64,000 nt of DNA, taken from positions 3,782,001-3,846,000 of the forward strand of contig NZ_JBHSWE010000001.1 of NCBI RefSeq assembly GCF_042661465.1. The letters are read 5' to 3'. Shown here piece after piece: positions 1 to 9,030 of the stretch; the stretch's first letter is position 1, and every line of letters starts with the position of its first letter. Below the pieces are notes generated by a model that made no database searches, had not been told where the DNA came from, and saw only the letters and a list, made by a program, of their open reading frames with translations. The position numbers were made by a program, and so were the translations under genes. This DNA comes from Marinobacterium_A aestuariivivens (GTDB lineage Bacteria; Pseudomonadota; Gammaproteobacteria; Pseudomonadales; Balneatricaceae).

Positions 1-1
1 T

Positions 2-898
2 GCGCCGCCGTGCAACACCGGTGACGGTATCCGGGCGGCGCTCGAACTGGGGGCGGCGACGGCGCTGATGGATCACGCCTGGTGGGCGCCGACCGTAAGA
101 GTCGAGGGTGAGGAGAAACAACGCGCGCTCTTTGTCGAGCGCAACCTGCCCGGGTGCATCCTGGTCAACAGCGCCGGCCAGCGTTTCGTCAACGAAGCGG
201 CACCGTACGCCGACATCGTCTATGCGATGTACGAAGCAAACCGGACTGACGCGCAGAGCGTGCCGGCCTATTTGATCTTCGATGCCGACTATCGTCACAA
301 GTACCCCTGCGGCCCGCTGCTGCCGGGCTATGCGCAGCCGGACCGCGCGGTGCCGGCCTCGGTGCGCAAGAGTTTCAAGTGCGCCGACACCCTCGAGGCA
401 CTGGCACAGATGCTCGGCATCGATCCCGCCGGCCTGTGCGCGACGGTGGGGCGTTTCAACGAGCATGCCCGGGAGGGTCGGGATCCCGACTTCCATAAGG
501 GCGAAAGCCTGTTCGACCGCTATTACGGCGATCCGACCGTGACGCCCAACCCCTGTCTGGCGCCGCTCGAGAAGGGGCCCTTCTACGGCATGGTGGTCGA
601 TGCCGGCGATATCGGCACCAAGGGTGGCCTGGTCACCGATACCCGTGCCCGGGTGCTGAACGAGGCGGGCGAACCGATACCGGGACTCTATGCGATCGGC
701 AACTCCGCCGCCTCGATGATGGGGCCGACCTATCCGGGCGCGGGCTCCACCATCGGGCCGGCGATGACCTTCGGCGTTCTGGCGGCCGACGACCTGGCCG
801 TCGACGCCGGTCAGCCGATCCGCCACGCGGTACCGGCCAGAGCCGGCACTACTGCAGTTGCACAACAGGAGGCGAGAACAGCTTATGAGCTTAGATGA
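2..898 (+). CDS. kstD: 3-ketosteroid delta1-dehydrogenase (KstD), C-terminal part
   Basis: FAD-dependent enzyme that introduces the C1-C2 double bond into ring A of 3-ketosteroids, the step that together with 9-alpha-hydroxylation opens ring B. The reading frame is open from the window edge, so the N-terminal FAD-binding part lies upstream; 298 residues are visible. The start of the visible part reads NTGDGIRAALELGA, and near the end stands PTYPGAGSTIGPAMTFG after GLYAIGNSAAS, the C-terminal FAD/substrate signature of true KstD proteins. It overlaps the next gene by 14 bases, so the two are probably co-transcribed. Family assignment is strong; substrate preference cannot be read from the fragment. 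Confidence 0.85.
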   Translation, partial: APPCNTGDGIRAALELGAATALMDHAWWAPTVRVEGEEKQRALFVERNLPGCILVNSAGQRFVNEAAPYADIVYAMYEANRTDAQSVPAYLIFDADYRHKYPCGPLLPGYAQPDRAVPASVRKSFKCADTLEALAQMLGIDPAGLCATVGRFNEHAREGRDPDFHKGESLFDRYYGDPTVTPNPCLAPLEKGPFYGMVVDAGDIGTKGGLVTDTRARVLNEAGEPIPGLYAIGNSAASMMGPTYPGAGSTIGPAMTFGVLAADDLAVDAGQPIRHAVPARAGTTAVAQQEARTAYELR

Positions 899-1747
899 CA
901 AATCCGTGGTGGTCGTGACCGGTGCCAGTCGCGGCGCCGGCAAGGGGATCGCCCTGGCACTGGCCGAAACCGGTGCCACCGTTTACGTCACCGGGCGCTC
1001 GAAAAACGAGGGCGACAGCCCTTTGCCCGGCACCGTCTTCGCGACCGCCGAGGAGATCGACCGGCGTGGCGGCACCGGCGTCGCGGTGGTTTGCGACCAC
1101 GGTGACGACGACCAGGTCCGGGCGCTGTTCGAGCGGGTGCGCCAAGAACGGGGCCGGCTCGATATCCTGGTCAACAACGCCTGCGCCATCCCGCCGCAGC
1201 TGACCGAACCCGGCCCTTTCTGGGACAAGCCGCTGTCGATGCTGGATATCCTCGATGTCGGCATGCGCTCGACCTATGTCGCCAGCTATTACGCCGCGCC
1301 GCTGATGGCGGCGCAAGGGGAGGACTGGTCGTCAACACCTCCTCCTTCGGCGCCCGCTGCTACATGCACGGTCCGGCTTACGGCGCCGGCAAGGCCGCGG
1401 TGGACAAGTTCGCGATGGACATGGCCCACGACCTGAGGCCCTTCAACGTCGCGGTGCTGTCGCTCTGGATGGGCATGGTGATGACCGAACGCACGCGCGG
1501 CGTGGTCGACGCCGAACCCGACAAATACGCCCACATCGTGGCGGCGGCCGAGTCGCCGGAATTCACCGGCCGGGTGATCGCAGCGCTGGCGCGGGATCCC
1601 GAGCTGATGAGCCGCTCCGGTCAGGTCTGCATCGGTGCCGAGCTGGCGCAGGAGTACGGCATCAGCGATATCGACGGCCGCCAGCCGCCGTCCCATCGCG
1701 ATTTTCTCGGCGCACCGGTGCAGGCTTCCGGCGCGGTGGTGGAGTAG
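885..1747 (+). CDS. Short-chain dehydrogenase/reductase (DHRS1-like), one frameshift
   Basis: NAD(P)-dependent oxidoreductase of the SDR superfamily, about 287 aa once repaired. It has the cofactor motif TGASRGAGKG at residues 12-21, the NNA structural motif, and the active-site tyrosine/lysine in YGAGKAAVDK. The start is fixed by AGGAGG about 9 bases upstream and by the overlap with kstD. The frame breaks in the G run 1317-1320: one extra G restores QGGGLVVNTS and joins both halves. Its position directly behind kstD suggests a hydroxysteroid or ring-metabolite dehydrogenase, but the substrate is unknown. The break is probably a sequencing error rather than a mutation. Confidence 0.8.
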
Positions 1748-1785
1748 TGGAGGGAGTGGTGTCCTCTTTGGGAGTGATGCCCTAA

Positions 1786-1811
1786 GTGGGAGCGGCGCCT
1801 CGCCGCGAACA
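1786..1811. repeat. REP palindrome (GTGGGAGCGGC type)
   Basis: Single REP unit, GTGGGAGCGGCGCCTCGCCG followed by CGAA, forming a GC-rich hairpin between two genes. It is one of many copies in the window; the RAYT gene near 63 kb is the likely mobiliser of this family. Confidence 0.7.
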
Positions 1812-1862
1812 ACGTCGCACATCTGAAATCACCCAATAACGATAACAACGAAGGACAGCCCC

Positions 1863-2975
1863 ATGACTGAAGATAAAATGGAATCCGCCCTGGTTTCGGG
1901 CGAGCTCTGGCATCGCTTCTGCGACACCCTGAAGCGCGCCGGCGATCAGGTCCTGCGTGAGGAGGCGCCGGCCGACCCGGCGACCCGGGCGGAGGGCTTT
2001 CGCTACCTGAGCCGGCTGCTGCGCATCGGCCTGGAAATGCACCTGGAGTTCGCCGATCCCGACTTTCCCGGCTTCATCAAGCCGTCCCACGAAACCGCCA
2101 AGATCGGTGCCGACAATCCCGACAACCTCTATCTCTATGCCCGGCTCAACGGCGCCGCCAGCTACCGGATCCGCGGCCGGCGCAACAGCGTGCATTACCT
2201 GAGCCTGCGCACCCAGAAGGGCGGTTACGAGAGTGACGGCAAGATGACCGAGACCGGCTTTATCGATGCCGGTGACCTGGTCCTGGACGCTGAGGGTAAT
2301 TTCGAGATCGTCGTCAGCGCCCAGCCGCGGCCGGGCAACTGGTTGCCGATGGAGGCAGACACCAATGCCCTGGTGGTACGCCAGACCTTCCATGACCGCA
2401 GCCGGGAGGTCGGGGCAGAGCTCAGTATCGAACGGATCGGGGCTGATGGATCCGCGCCGGCGTCCGAGCCTGCGCAACTTGGCACCGGCCTGCTTCGCGC
2501 GGCGGACTTCGTCGAGGGCACCGCCCGGCTGTTCGCCGATTGGGCGCAGAGCTATCTGCCGCATCCCAACCGGCTGCAGCCGGCGGACCAGGCGCTGTGC
2601 CAGTCGGTGGGCGGCGATCCCAACATTTTCTACTACCACAGCTACTGGAGCCTGGCCGACGACGAGGCGCTGTTGATCGAACTCGATCGCATTCCCGACT
2701 GCGAGACCTGGAACCTTCAGGTCAACAACTACTGGCTGGAGTCGCTCGACTACCGCTATCACCGTATCTGCATCAACAAGCACAACGCCCGTTACCGCGA
2801 CGATGGCGGCGTCGCCCTGGTGCTGTCGCACCGCGACCCGGGTCTGACCAACTGGCTCGAGACCGCCGGGCATCGCGACGGCACGCTCTGCTTCCGCTGG
2901 GTCGGAGCCGCGGAGCAGGTACATCCGACCACCCGGGTGGTGAAGCTCGATCAACTGTCGGCGGATGTCGCCTGA
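1863..2975 (+). CDS. DUF1214 domain protein
   Basis: A 370-aa protein without signal peptide or membrane segment. The C-terminal half (about residues 260-365) has the pattern of DUF1214 proteins, for example DCETWNLQVNNYWLESLDY and the later LSHRDPGLTNWLETAGH. The biochemical role of the family is not established; members often sit in steroid and other hydrophobic-substrate catabolic clusters. It is followed after nine bases by the sulfotransferase gene, which has an AGGAGG ribosome site at the junction, so the two are an operon. The function here is inferred only from context. Confidence 0.65.
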   Translation: MTEDKMESALVSGELWHRFCDTLKRAGDQVLREEAPADPATRAEGFRYLSRLLRIGLEMHLEFADPDFPGFIKPSHETAKIGADNPDNLYLYARLNGAASYRIRGRRNSVHYLSLRTQKGGYESDGKMTETGFIDAGDLVLDAEGNFEIVVSAQPRPGNWLPMEADTNALVVRQTFHDRSREVGAELSIERIGADGSAPASEPAQLGTGLLRAADFVEGTARLFADWAQSYLPHPNRLQPADQALCQSVGGDPNIFYYHSYWSLADDEALLIELDRIPDCETWNLQVNNYWLESLDYRYHRICINKHNARYRDDGGVALVLSHRDPGLTNWLETAGHRDGTLCFRWVGAAEQVHPTTRVVKLDQLSADVA

Positions 2976-2984
2976 GGAGGAAAG

Positions 2985-4163
2985 ATGATCCATCAAGCCC
3001 CCAGCCTGGATGCGGATGCGCTGATCGCCGAGGCGACGCGCGAAACCGGGCTCGACGATTTCGGTGACTGGTCGTTTCGCGAGGCCCTGGCGCAGTTGCT
3101 GCAATCGCTGGACCGCGAGGCCGCGCTGACCGATGCCGGCTGTGCCATGCAGCGGCGGCGCATCATCGATATTCTGCGTACCCGCCTGCGCTTCGAGGAT
3201 TATCTGAAGCGTTACCCGGAGATCCTCGACGAGGCGATCGAGTCACCGGTGTTCATTCTCGGCCTGCCACGTACCGGCACCACCTTGCTGCAACGGCTGC
3301 TGGCGGCCGATCCGCGTTTCCATTCAGCCGCCTACTGGGAAACCCGCTTTCCGGTACCGCTCGAGGATCAGGACTTCAGCGACCCCGCGGACCCGCGCAT
3401 TGCCGTGGCGCGGAACGAAGTCGAGGCGATGCTCGCGGCCGTGCCGGAACTGGCATCGATCCATCCGCTCGAGGCCGAGTCTGCGGACGAGGAGATCACG
3501 CTGCTGGAGCAGTCGTTCTACAGCACCAATCCGCTCGCCGCCGCCAATGTGCCGAGTTTCGCGGCCTGGGTCGAGTCGCAGGACCAGACCGACGGCTACC
3601 GCTACCTGCAACGGTTGCTGCAGTTCCTGCAGTGGCAGAAGCGTCAGCGAGGCCTCGAGGCCGAGCGCTGGGTGCTGAAGTCGCCGCACCATATTCACCA
3701 TCTCGAGGTGCTGCTGAAGGTGTTCCCCGGTGCCCGGGTGATCCAGACCCACCGCGACCCGCTGCAGACGATCCCGTCGCTGGCAAGCTTTGTTCATACG
3801 CTGCGTCGCCTCACCAGTGACAGCTGCCGCGCCGAGGATGCCGGCAGCCAGTGGAGCCGCAAGATGGCGCGGGGCCTGGCCCACTGCCTGGCGGTCCGCG
3901 ATAGCACATCCCCCGACGCCTTCCTCGATATCGCATTCGAGGAAACGGTGGGCGACCCGATGACGGTGCTGGAAAAGGTCTACCGCTTCATCGGCATGCC
4001 ACTGACCGACGAGGCCGTCGCGGCGATCGAGCGCTGGCGCGCGGCCAACCCGCGCGAGAAGCGTGCGTCGCACCGTTACAGCCTGGCGCAGTTCGGCCTG
4101 ACCGAGGCGCAGATCGAGCGCGACTTCGCCCGGTACCGCGAACGTTACGGCTTCGCTGGTTGA
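2985..4163 (+). CDS. Sulfotransferase family protein
   Basis: A 392-aa soluble protein of the P-loop sulfotransferase family (PF13469 type), which transfers sulfate from PAPS to an acceptor hydroxyl or amine. The 5'-phosphosulfate-binding loop GLPRTGTTLLQRLL is at about residues 89-102, and the 3'-phosphate region is represented by HRDPLQTIPSLASF. Lying within a steroid locus, it could sulfonate a hydroxysteroid or bind a sulfated substrate, but this is inference; such genes recur in steroid clusters without proven function. It is co-oriented with and close to the DUF1214 gene. Confidence 0.75.
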   Translation: MIHQAPSLDADALIAEATRETGLDDFGDWSFREALAQLLQSLDREAALTDAGCAMQRRRIIDILRTRLRFEDYLKRYPEILDEAIESPVFILGLPRTGTTLLQRLLAADPRFHSAAYWETRFPVPLEDQDFSDPADPRIAVARNEVEAMLAAVPELASIHPLEAESADEEITLLEQSFYSTNPLAAANVPSFAAWVESQDQTDGYRYLQRLLQFLQWQKRQRGLEAERWVLKSPHHIHHLEVLLKVFPGARVIQTHRDPLQTIPSLASFVHTLRRLTSDSCRAEDAGSQWSRKMARGLAHCLAVRDSTSPDAFLDIAFEETVGDPMTVLEKVYRFIGMPLTDEAVAAIERWRAANPREKRASHRYSLAQFGLTEAQIERDFARYRERYGFAG

Positions 4164-4167
4164 TTTG

Positions 4168-4250
4168 AAGACAGTTCGCGGCGGGGCGCCGCTCCCACAA
4201 AAGCCAGGTGGATCCTATATCCGTGGGAGCGGCGCCCCCGCCGCGAATGC
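4168..4250. repeat. BIME: two inverted REP units
   Basis: Two REP units of the GTGGGAGCGGC family face each other: GCGGCGGGGCGCCGCTCCCA then GTGGGAGCGGCGCCCCCGCC, separated by about 20 bases. They fill most of the gap between the sulfotransferase and the next SDR gene and may act as mRNA-stabilising or attenuating hairpins. Confidence 0.75.
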
Positions 4251-4284
4251 TTTTCACCCGAAAAAACAACAAGGAGCAAGAACA

Positions 4285-5087
4285 ATGCTGCTGAAAGACA
4301 AGGTGGTGATGATCTCCGGTCTCGGCCCGGGGCTGGGTATCAAGCTGGCGACCATAGCTGCGCAGGAGGGCGCCCGCGGCCTGGTGCTGGCGGCCCGTAC
4401 CGAGGCCAAACTGGACGAGGCCAGGGCCGCAATCGAAGCGCTTGTGCCGGACTGCCGCATCCTCTGTGTGCCGACCGATATCTGTGATGTCGCCCAGTGC
4501 GACCGGTTGGCTCGGCGTGCGCTGGAGACCTTCGGTCGCATCGATGCGCTGATCAACAGCGCTTACTACCACGGTAACTTCGAGCCGATCGAAAAAGCCG
4601 ATCTGGACGAGTGGCGCAAGGCCGTCGAAACCAACCTGATCGGCACCATGCAGCTGACCCAGGCGTTGATTCCGGTGATGAAAGAGCAGGGCCGCGGGGC
4701 CATGGTGATGATCAATACCCAGGCCACGCGCAAGCCGATCGTGCTCGATATCGGCGGCGAGTCGGGCTATGCCGCCGCCAAGGGCGCGCTGGGCACGGCG
4801 GTCAAGTATCTGGCCAGGGAGCTCGGCGGCTACGGCATCCGGGTCAACTCGGTTCACATGGGCTGGATGTGGGGGCGCCGGTCCAGGGTTATGTGCAACG
4901 GACCGCAGCCGAGCACGGGGTGCCGGAGGAGCAGATTGTCGCCGGCATCACCCGGAATATCGCGCTGGGCAAGATCCCGACCGACGACGACTGTGCCCGT
5001 GCCGCGCTCTTCCTGGTCTCCGACTATGCCGCTGCAGTGACCGGCGCAACCCTCGATGCCAACGGCGGCGACTATATGGCGCCATGA
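4285..5087 (+). CDS. Short-chain dehydrogenase/reductase, one frameshift
   Basis: SDR oxidoreductase of about 267 aa after repair. The glycine-rich cofactor loop is SGLGPGLGIKLA near residue 11; the active-site YAAAKGALG follows a serine-poor stretch (MINTQATRKP), so the usual catalytic serine is replaced or displaced, which is worth noting. The start follows AAGGAGCAAGAACA. One G is missing in the run 4871-4875: adding it gives MGWMWGAPVQGYVQ and continues to the normal C-terminal NGGDYM. The substrate is probably a steroid-derived alcohol or ketone, from context only. Confidence 0.78.
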
Positions 5088-5107
5088 CACGTCGTAGCGG
5101 CTCCTCA

Positions 5108-5196
5108 TGTGGGAGTGGCACCTCGCCACGAATGGCTCCGGCGCCGGGTTTATTCACGGCGGGGGAAGTGCCCTTTGGGTGCGCCGCTCCCACAAG
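5108..5196. repeat. REP units, degenerate
   Basis: A REP-like palindrome GTGGGAGTGGCACCTCGCCA with CGAA, then a decayed inverted partner ending GCGCCGCTCCCACAAG. Same family as the other GTGGGAG units. Confidence 0.6.
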
Positions 5197-5232
5197 CGCT
5201 AGTCCCACAATCGCCGCTCCGACGCCCACCGC

Positions 5233-5248
5233 TCATCCATTTGGACGA
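5233..5248. promoter_or_regulatory. Candidate operator, site 1 of 7
   Basis: TCATCC-ATTT-GGACGA, a match to the palindrome TMRTCC-N4-RGACKA found seven times in this window. It lies 59 bases before the SnoaL-like gene. The cognate regulator is unknown. Confidence 0.6.
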
Positions 5249-5306
5249 AGCCAGGGGCGAAGGGCTCGATAAGTTGGAGCTTCAAAAACAAGAAGCGGAG
5301 AACAAG

Positions 5307-5815
5307 ATGAAACCGGAAATACTGCAAGATCTAATGGCGATCCAGCAACTGGTCTATCGCTATGCCCGCGCCGCCGACAATCGCGATGCCGATGCCATGG
5401 CGGCCTGCTTCGCCGACCAGATGGTGCTGCAGGGGCCGGGCTTCGAAATAGTCGAAAACGTCGCTGCGGTGGTGATCGACGGCCTGTCGATCTATGACTG
5501 GACCATGCACAACGTCCACAACCTGCTGTACGAAGTCGATGGCGATCAGGCATCCGGCGAGGCCTACTGCGTCGCCAGCCATCTGCTCGAGCAGCATGGA
5601 CGGAAGGTGAAGCTCGACTGGTATATCCGCTACCGCGACCAACTGGTGCGCCAGAACGGTGAATGGCGCTTCAGCCAGCGCCGGCTCAGTGTCGAATACA
5701 CCACCACTGTGCCGGTAAGCCCGTTGGGGGCGGCTGCCTGACCGGAAAGTTCCGCGATCACGACAACCTTTGGACCAACGTGCCGGTGGTCAGCGGCAAC
5801 GTTTTCGAATTCTGA
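5307..5815 (+). CDS. SnoaL/NTF2-like protein, one frameshift near the end
   Basis: A small NTF2-fold protein (SnoaL-like), the fold used by ketosteroid isomerases and by ring-hydroxylating dioxygenase small subunits. The N-terminal half shows IQQLVYRYARAADNRDADAM, typical of the family. Read without correction it stops at 5741. Adding one G to the run 5726-5730 extends it through CLTGKFRDHDNLW to a stop at 5815, giving 169 aa and leaving only seven bases before the next gene. The GKF..D.....W ending is usual for this family, so I favour the longer form. The role is unknown; an isomerase or dehydratase-like function on a steroid intermediate is possible. Confidence 0.75.
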
Positions 5816-5822
5816 TTACTGG

Positions 5823-6749
5823 ATGGATAACACTATGAAAATTCTGGTTATAGGCGGTACCGGCATGATCGGCGGCCGCATTGCATGCCACTTGAGGGAA
5901 CAGGGCAACGAGGTCACCATCGTGGCGCGCAAGAATCCCGCGCCGGAAACGGCGATGGCAACCTTTCCGGTTCTGCTGCGCGACTACACCAGAGGCGACT
6001 TCGCCGAGGCGGACTTCGCCGGCTTCGATGCGCTGGTCTTCGCCGCCGGGCACGATGTGCGCCACCTGCCGGAAGGAGCGGACTACGCCACTTACTGGGA
6101 CGAGGTCAATTCCCGGGCGATACCCGCCCTGTTCGAGCTGGCCCGGGCCGGCGGTATCCGCCGGGCGGTGCTGGTCGGCAGCTTCTATCCACAGGTGATG
6201 CCGGCGCTGATCGACCGCGAGCCCTATGTCCGCTCCCGCCATCTCGCCGACCAGGGCGTGCGCGCGCTGGCGACGGACGCCTTTGCCGTCTGCAGCGTCA
6301 ATGCGCCTTTCGTTGTCGGCACCGAGCCCGGCCTCAGTGTGCCGATGTTCGAGGCCTACACGATGTACGCCGAAGGCAAGCTCGAGGGCATGCCGGTCTA
6401 TGGCCCGGCGGGCGGTTCCAACTTCATCTCGACCCAGTCGCTGGCCGAGGCCGTCTGGGGCGCGCTGCAGCGGGGCGAGTCCGGCAAGGCCTACCTGGTC
6501 GGCGACGAGAACCTGACCTTCGCCGACTACTTCGCTACCTTCTTCCGCGCGCTCGGCAGTGCGGCCGAGGTACCGTCGCTGGACCAGGAGCACCCGCTGT
6601 TGCCCGATGCGGCGATCTACACCGGACGCGGCAATATCGTTGCCTACGAGCCCGATGCCGGCGAGTCGGCGCTGCTGGCCTATCGCCGCAACGATATCCA
6701 GCGTACCGTCGATGCCATCGTGGCGCAGTATCGCAGCGACGCCGCCTGA
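5823..6749 (+). CDS. NAD-dependent epimerase/dehydratase family protein
   Basis: Extended-SDR protein of 308 aa with the N-terminal NAD motif VIGGTGMIGGRIA (residues 8-20). It is related to nucleotide-sugar epimerases and 3-beta-hydroxysteroid dehydrogenases. The canonical YxxxK is not obvious, so catalysis may differ or the pair may be shifted (a Tyr precedes VRSRHLADQG). It follows the SnoaL-like gene closely and is likely in the same transcript. In a steroid cluster a 3-beta-HSD or isomerase-like role is plausible but not proven. Confidence 0.7.
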   Translation: MDNTMKILVIGGTGMIGGRIACHLREQGNEVTIVARKNPAPETAMATFPVLLRDYTRGDFAEADFAGFDALVFAAGHDVRHLPEGADYATYWDEVNSRAIPALFELARAGGIRRAVLVGSFYPQVMPALIDREPYVRSRHLADQGVRALATDAFAVCSVNAPFVVGTEPGLSVPMFEAYTMYAEGKLEGMPVYGPAGGSNFISTQSLAEAVWGALQRGESGKAYLVGDENLTFADYFATFFRALGSAAEVPSLDQEHPLLPDAAIYTGRGNIVAYEPDAGESALLAYRRNDIQRTVDAIVAQYRSDAA

Positions 6750-6762
6750 TCCTGAGGTTTCT

Positions 6763-6778
6763 TAGTCCGACTAGACGA
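6763..6778. promoter_or_regulatory. Candidate operator, site 2 of 7
   Basis: TAGTCC-GACT-AGACGA in the gap before the SurE-like gene, 86 bases upstream of its start. Matches the shared palindrome TMRTCC-N4-RGACKA with one right-arm change (A for G). Confidence 0.6.
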
Positions 6779-6863
6779 TGCTGTTACCTGGGAGCACTGG
6801 AATAGTGGCGGGGCGCCCCGGGGAACCGGGACGCCCTTCGACGTAAATAAGGGAGAATAAAAA

Positions 6864-7832
6864 ATGCGATTCAATCGACTGGCTGTATGTGTGACGGCCG
6901 GGGCGGCACTGCTGCCTCTGCCGTCCCTGGCCATGAACGTTTTGCTGGTAAACGACGACGGCCTGACCGCCAATGTCCAGGCATTGCGCACGGCGCTGCT
7001 GGCCGCCGGCCACGAGGTGCTGCTGAGCGTGCCGTGCCGCAATCAGAGTGGCAAGGGGGCCTCGCTCGACTTCTTCAAGCCGATCGGGCCGCTGACGGAG
7101 ACCTGCGTCGGCGAGGCGGCGACGGTCGGCGACCCGGGTGTCGGGCCCATCGACGGGCTCGACGATGCCCATTACGTCGACGGCACACCGGTGATGGCGA
7201 CGATGTATGGCCTCGACGTACTGGCACCGCAGCACTGGGGCATGGCGCCGGATCTGGTGCTGTCGGGCCCGAACGAGGGCCAGAATCTGGGCACCATCGC
7301 GCTGACGTCGGGCACCGTCTCCAATAGTCAGTACGCCTTGAGCCGTGGCGTATCGGCTATCTCCGTCAGCGCCGACCACCATACCAGCAAAGACGCTTCC
7401 TTCGCGCCGGAAGTCGCGGATCTGACGTTACAATTGCTGGCGCAACTCGAGGCACGTTCTCTCGACGACGAACTGCTGCCGGACGGCGTGGCGCTGAACG
7501 TCAACATCCCCGATTTCCATCTGGGCGAAAGTACCCTGCTGCCCTGGGAAGTGACCCGCTTCGGTAACTTCGAACAGATGAATACGTTTTTCGTCACCAG
7601 CCTCGGCGACGATCCCCTGGCCGCCAGGTTGGGGCTGGCCGGCGTCGACTTGCCTGGCGTCACCTTTGCGTTTTCGAGCCCTGACGACGCCACCGCCGAT
7701 ACCGACCCGCAGAGTGAAGCGCTTAAGTTGCTCGAGGGCGCTATCACCGTGACGCCAATGCAGCTCGGCTACGAAGCTTCGCTGGAAGAAAGCCACCGCC
7801 TGAGCCAGTATCTCCGCCAGGCCATGCAATAA
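6864..7832 (+). CDS. Exported SurE-like 5'/3'-nucleotidase family protein
   Basis: A 322-aa protein with a cleavable signal peptide (positively charged MRFNR, a hydrophobic core, then PSLA at about residue 23). The mature part begins MNVLLVNDDGL, the SurE metal-binding DD signature, and later has SGPNEGQNLG and GTVSNSQYAL, the other SurE phosphatase motifs. SurE enzymes are metal-dependent phosphatases of nucleoside monophosphates, normally cytoplasmic and near 250 aa. This longer exported form suggests a periplasmic phosphatase. A candidate operator precedes it, tying it to the steroid locus. Its substrate is unknown. Confidence 0.8.
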   Translation: MRFNRLAVCVTAGAALLPLPSLAMNVLLVNDDGLTANVQALRTALLAAGHEVLLSVPCRNQSGKGASLDFFKPIGPLTETCVGEAATVGDPGVGPIDGLDDAHYVDGTPVMATMYGLDVLAPQHWGMAPDLVLSGPNEGQNLGTIALTSGTVSNSQYALSRGVSAISVSADHHTSKDASFAPEVADLTLQLLAQLEARSLDDELLPDGVALNVNIPDFHLGESTLLPWEVTRFGNFEQMNTFFVTSLGDDPLAARLGLAGVDLPGVTFAFSSPDDATADTDPQSEALKLLEGAITVTPMQLGYEASLEESHRLSQYLRQAMQ

Positions 7833-7848
7833 CAGTGCTCTGCTCAAG

Positions 7849-7881
7849 GGCGGGGGATGTCCACTGACGGACTCCCCCGCC
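7849..7881 (+). terminator. Strong hairpin after the SurE-like gene
   Basis: GGCGGGGGATGTCC pairs with GGACTCCCCCGCC around a six-base loop, 17 bases after the stop codon. There is no T tract, so it may be a processing or attenuation hairpin rather than a classical terminator. Confidence 0.5.
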
Positions 7882-7918
7882 AAACTCCCTTCGGTTCCCC
7901 TCGAATTCCTCATACACG

Positions 7919-8096
7919 TGGGAGTGGCGCCCCCGCCACGAACGCTTTTGGGTTTTGTGCCGGGTGGCGGGGCGCCATTTCTACGGGGTCGCCTGTCCGT
8001 TGTGGGAGCGGTGCCTCACCGCGAAAATCCACCGGGCTCGAGCAAAGCGTTCTCGGCGGGGCGCCGCTCCCACAAAAAAGCGCCACTCCCACAGGG
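7919..8096. repeat. REP cluster
   Basis: At least four REP units, alternating in orientation (for example GTGGGAGCGGTGCCTCACCG and GCGGGGCGCCGCTCCCACAA), between the convergent SurE-like and SDR genes. They account for nearly all of this 308-base gap; nothing else is seen in it. Confidence 0.75.
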
Positions 8097-8140
8097 TTCG
8101 CCGGGCAGGTTGGGCCGAAGCCCAACGCCCGGCAGTGGAG

Positions 8141-8890
8141 TCAGAAGGAAGGGCCGGCCAGGATGCCGCCGTCGACCACGAATTCGCATCCGGTGGAGTA
8201 GGAGGCGTCGTCGCTGGCGAGATAGAGGTTCAGCGCCGCGACTTCGGAAGGTTCGGCGATGCGGCGCATCGCCACCATCTCGAGCGCCGAGCCCTCCTGG
8301 CCGGGCGGCGGCGCCGGCTGGTCCTCGGTCAGCATGCGGGTATTGACCGCACCGGGGTGCACCGAGTTGACCCGGATACCCCGCGACGCCAGCTCGAGCG
8401 CGGCGACCTTGGTCATGCCGCGTACGGCGAACTTGCTGGCCACATAGGCGACCTTGCCCGGCAGGCCCATCATCCCGGCCAGCGACGAGACGTTGACGAT
8501 GGCTCCGCCCTTGTTGAGCACCGCGCCCGCGGTCTTCATGCCGAGGAAGCAGCCGAGCTGGTTGGTCGTGATCACCGCGTTGTACAGCTCGGTGCTGGTG
8601 TCGAGCAGCGGTGCCGAGCGGTCGATGCCGGCGTTGTTGATCAGGATATCGAGACCGCCGAAAGCGACCTGGGCCTGGTCGACGGCCGCCTGCCAGCCGG
8701 CCTCGTCGCCGACGTCCAGCTTCACGGCGATGGTGTCGGGCAGCTCTTCGGCGAGGGCCTGCGCGGCCTCGATATCGATATCGGCCAGCACCAGTTTTGC
8801 CCCGTTTTCGGCGAACAGGCGGGCGGTCGCCGCCCCTACACCGGCGCCGGCGCCGGTGATCAGGGCGACCTTATCGGTCAGTTTTTGCAT
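8141..8890 (-). CDS. Short-chain dehydrogenase, hydroxysteroid-dehydrogenase-like
   Basis: Classical SDR of 249 aa, intact. Cofactor loop TGAGAGVGAATA at residues 13-24, NNAG near residue 87, and catalytic S/Y/K in NVSSLAGMMG and YVASKFAVRG; the C-terminus VVDGGILAGPSF is typical. The overall pattern is that of 3-alpha/20-beta- or 17-beta-hydroxysteroid dehydrogenases, such as mycobacterial FabG3, and also of many FabG-type reductases. It runs opposite to most of block 1, in line with the Baeyer-Villiger gene behind it. A diverged second copy of its first about 35 codons lies immediately upstream. Confidence 0.8.
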   Translation of the reverse strand: MQKLTDKVALITGAGAGVGAATARLFAENGAKLVLADIDIEAAQALAEELPDTIAVKLDVGDEAGWQAAVDQAQVAFGGLDILINNAGIDRSAPLLDTSTELYNAVITTNQLGCFLGMKTAGAVLNKGGAIVNVSSLAGMMGLPGKVAYVASKFAVRGMTKVAALELASRGIRVNSVHPGAVNTRMLTEDQPAPPPGQEGSALEMVAMRRIAEPSEVAALNLYLASDDASYSTGCEFVVDGGILAGPSF

Positions 8891-8908
8891 TGTCGGTATA
8901 CCCCTGCG

Positions 8909-9030
8909 TTATTCGAGGATACGGAATCGGAAGAGCCGGGCGGTCGCCACCCCGGCTTCGACATCAGCGCCGGTGCCGGAGAGTAAGGCGATTTTTCGCT
9001 CGGCTTTTACATTGTCCGGATGCCCTTGCG
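8909..9030 (-). pseudogene. 122-bp duplicated remnant: SDR start plus monooxygenase tail
   Basis: This stretch repeats, with divergence, the junction that follows it. A second copy of the TTATTCGAGGA end of the monooxygenase (stop at 8909-8911 versus 9031-9033) and a second, decayed SDR start (CAT at 9010-9012 versus 8888-8890) are each offset by exactly 122 bases. Translated on the minus strand, KAERKIALLSGTGADVEAG resembles the SDR N-terminus with its TGAGAGVGAA motif. It is a tandem partial duplication with no independent function visible. Confidence 0.65.
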
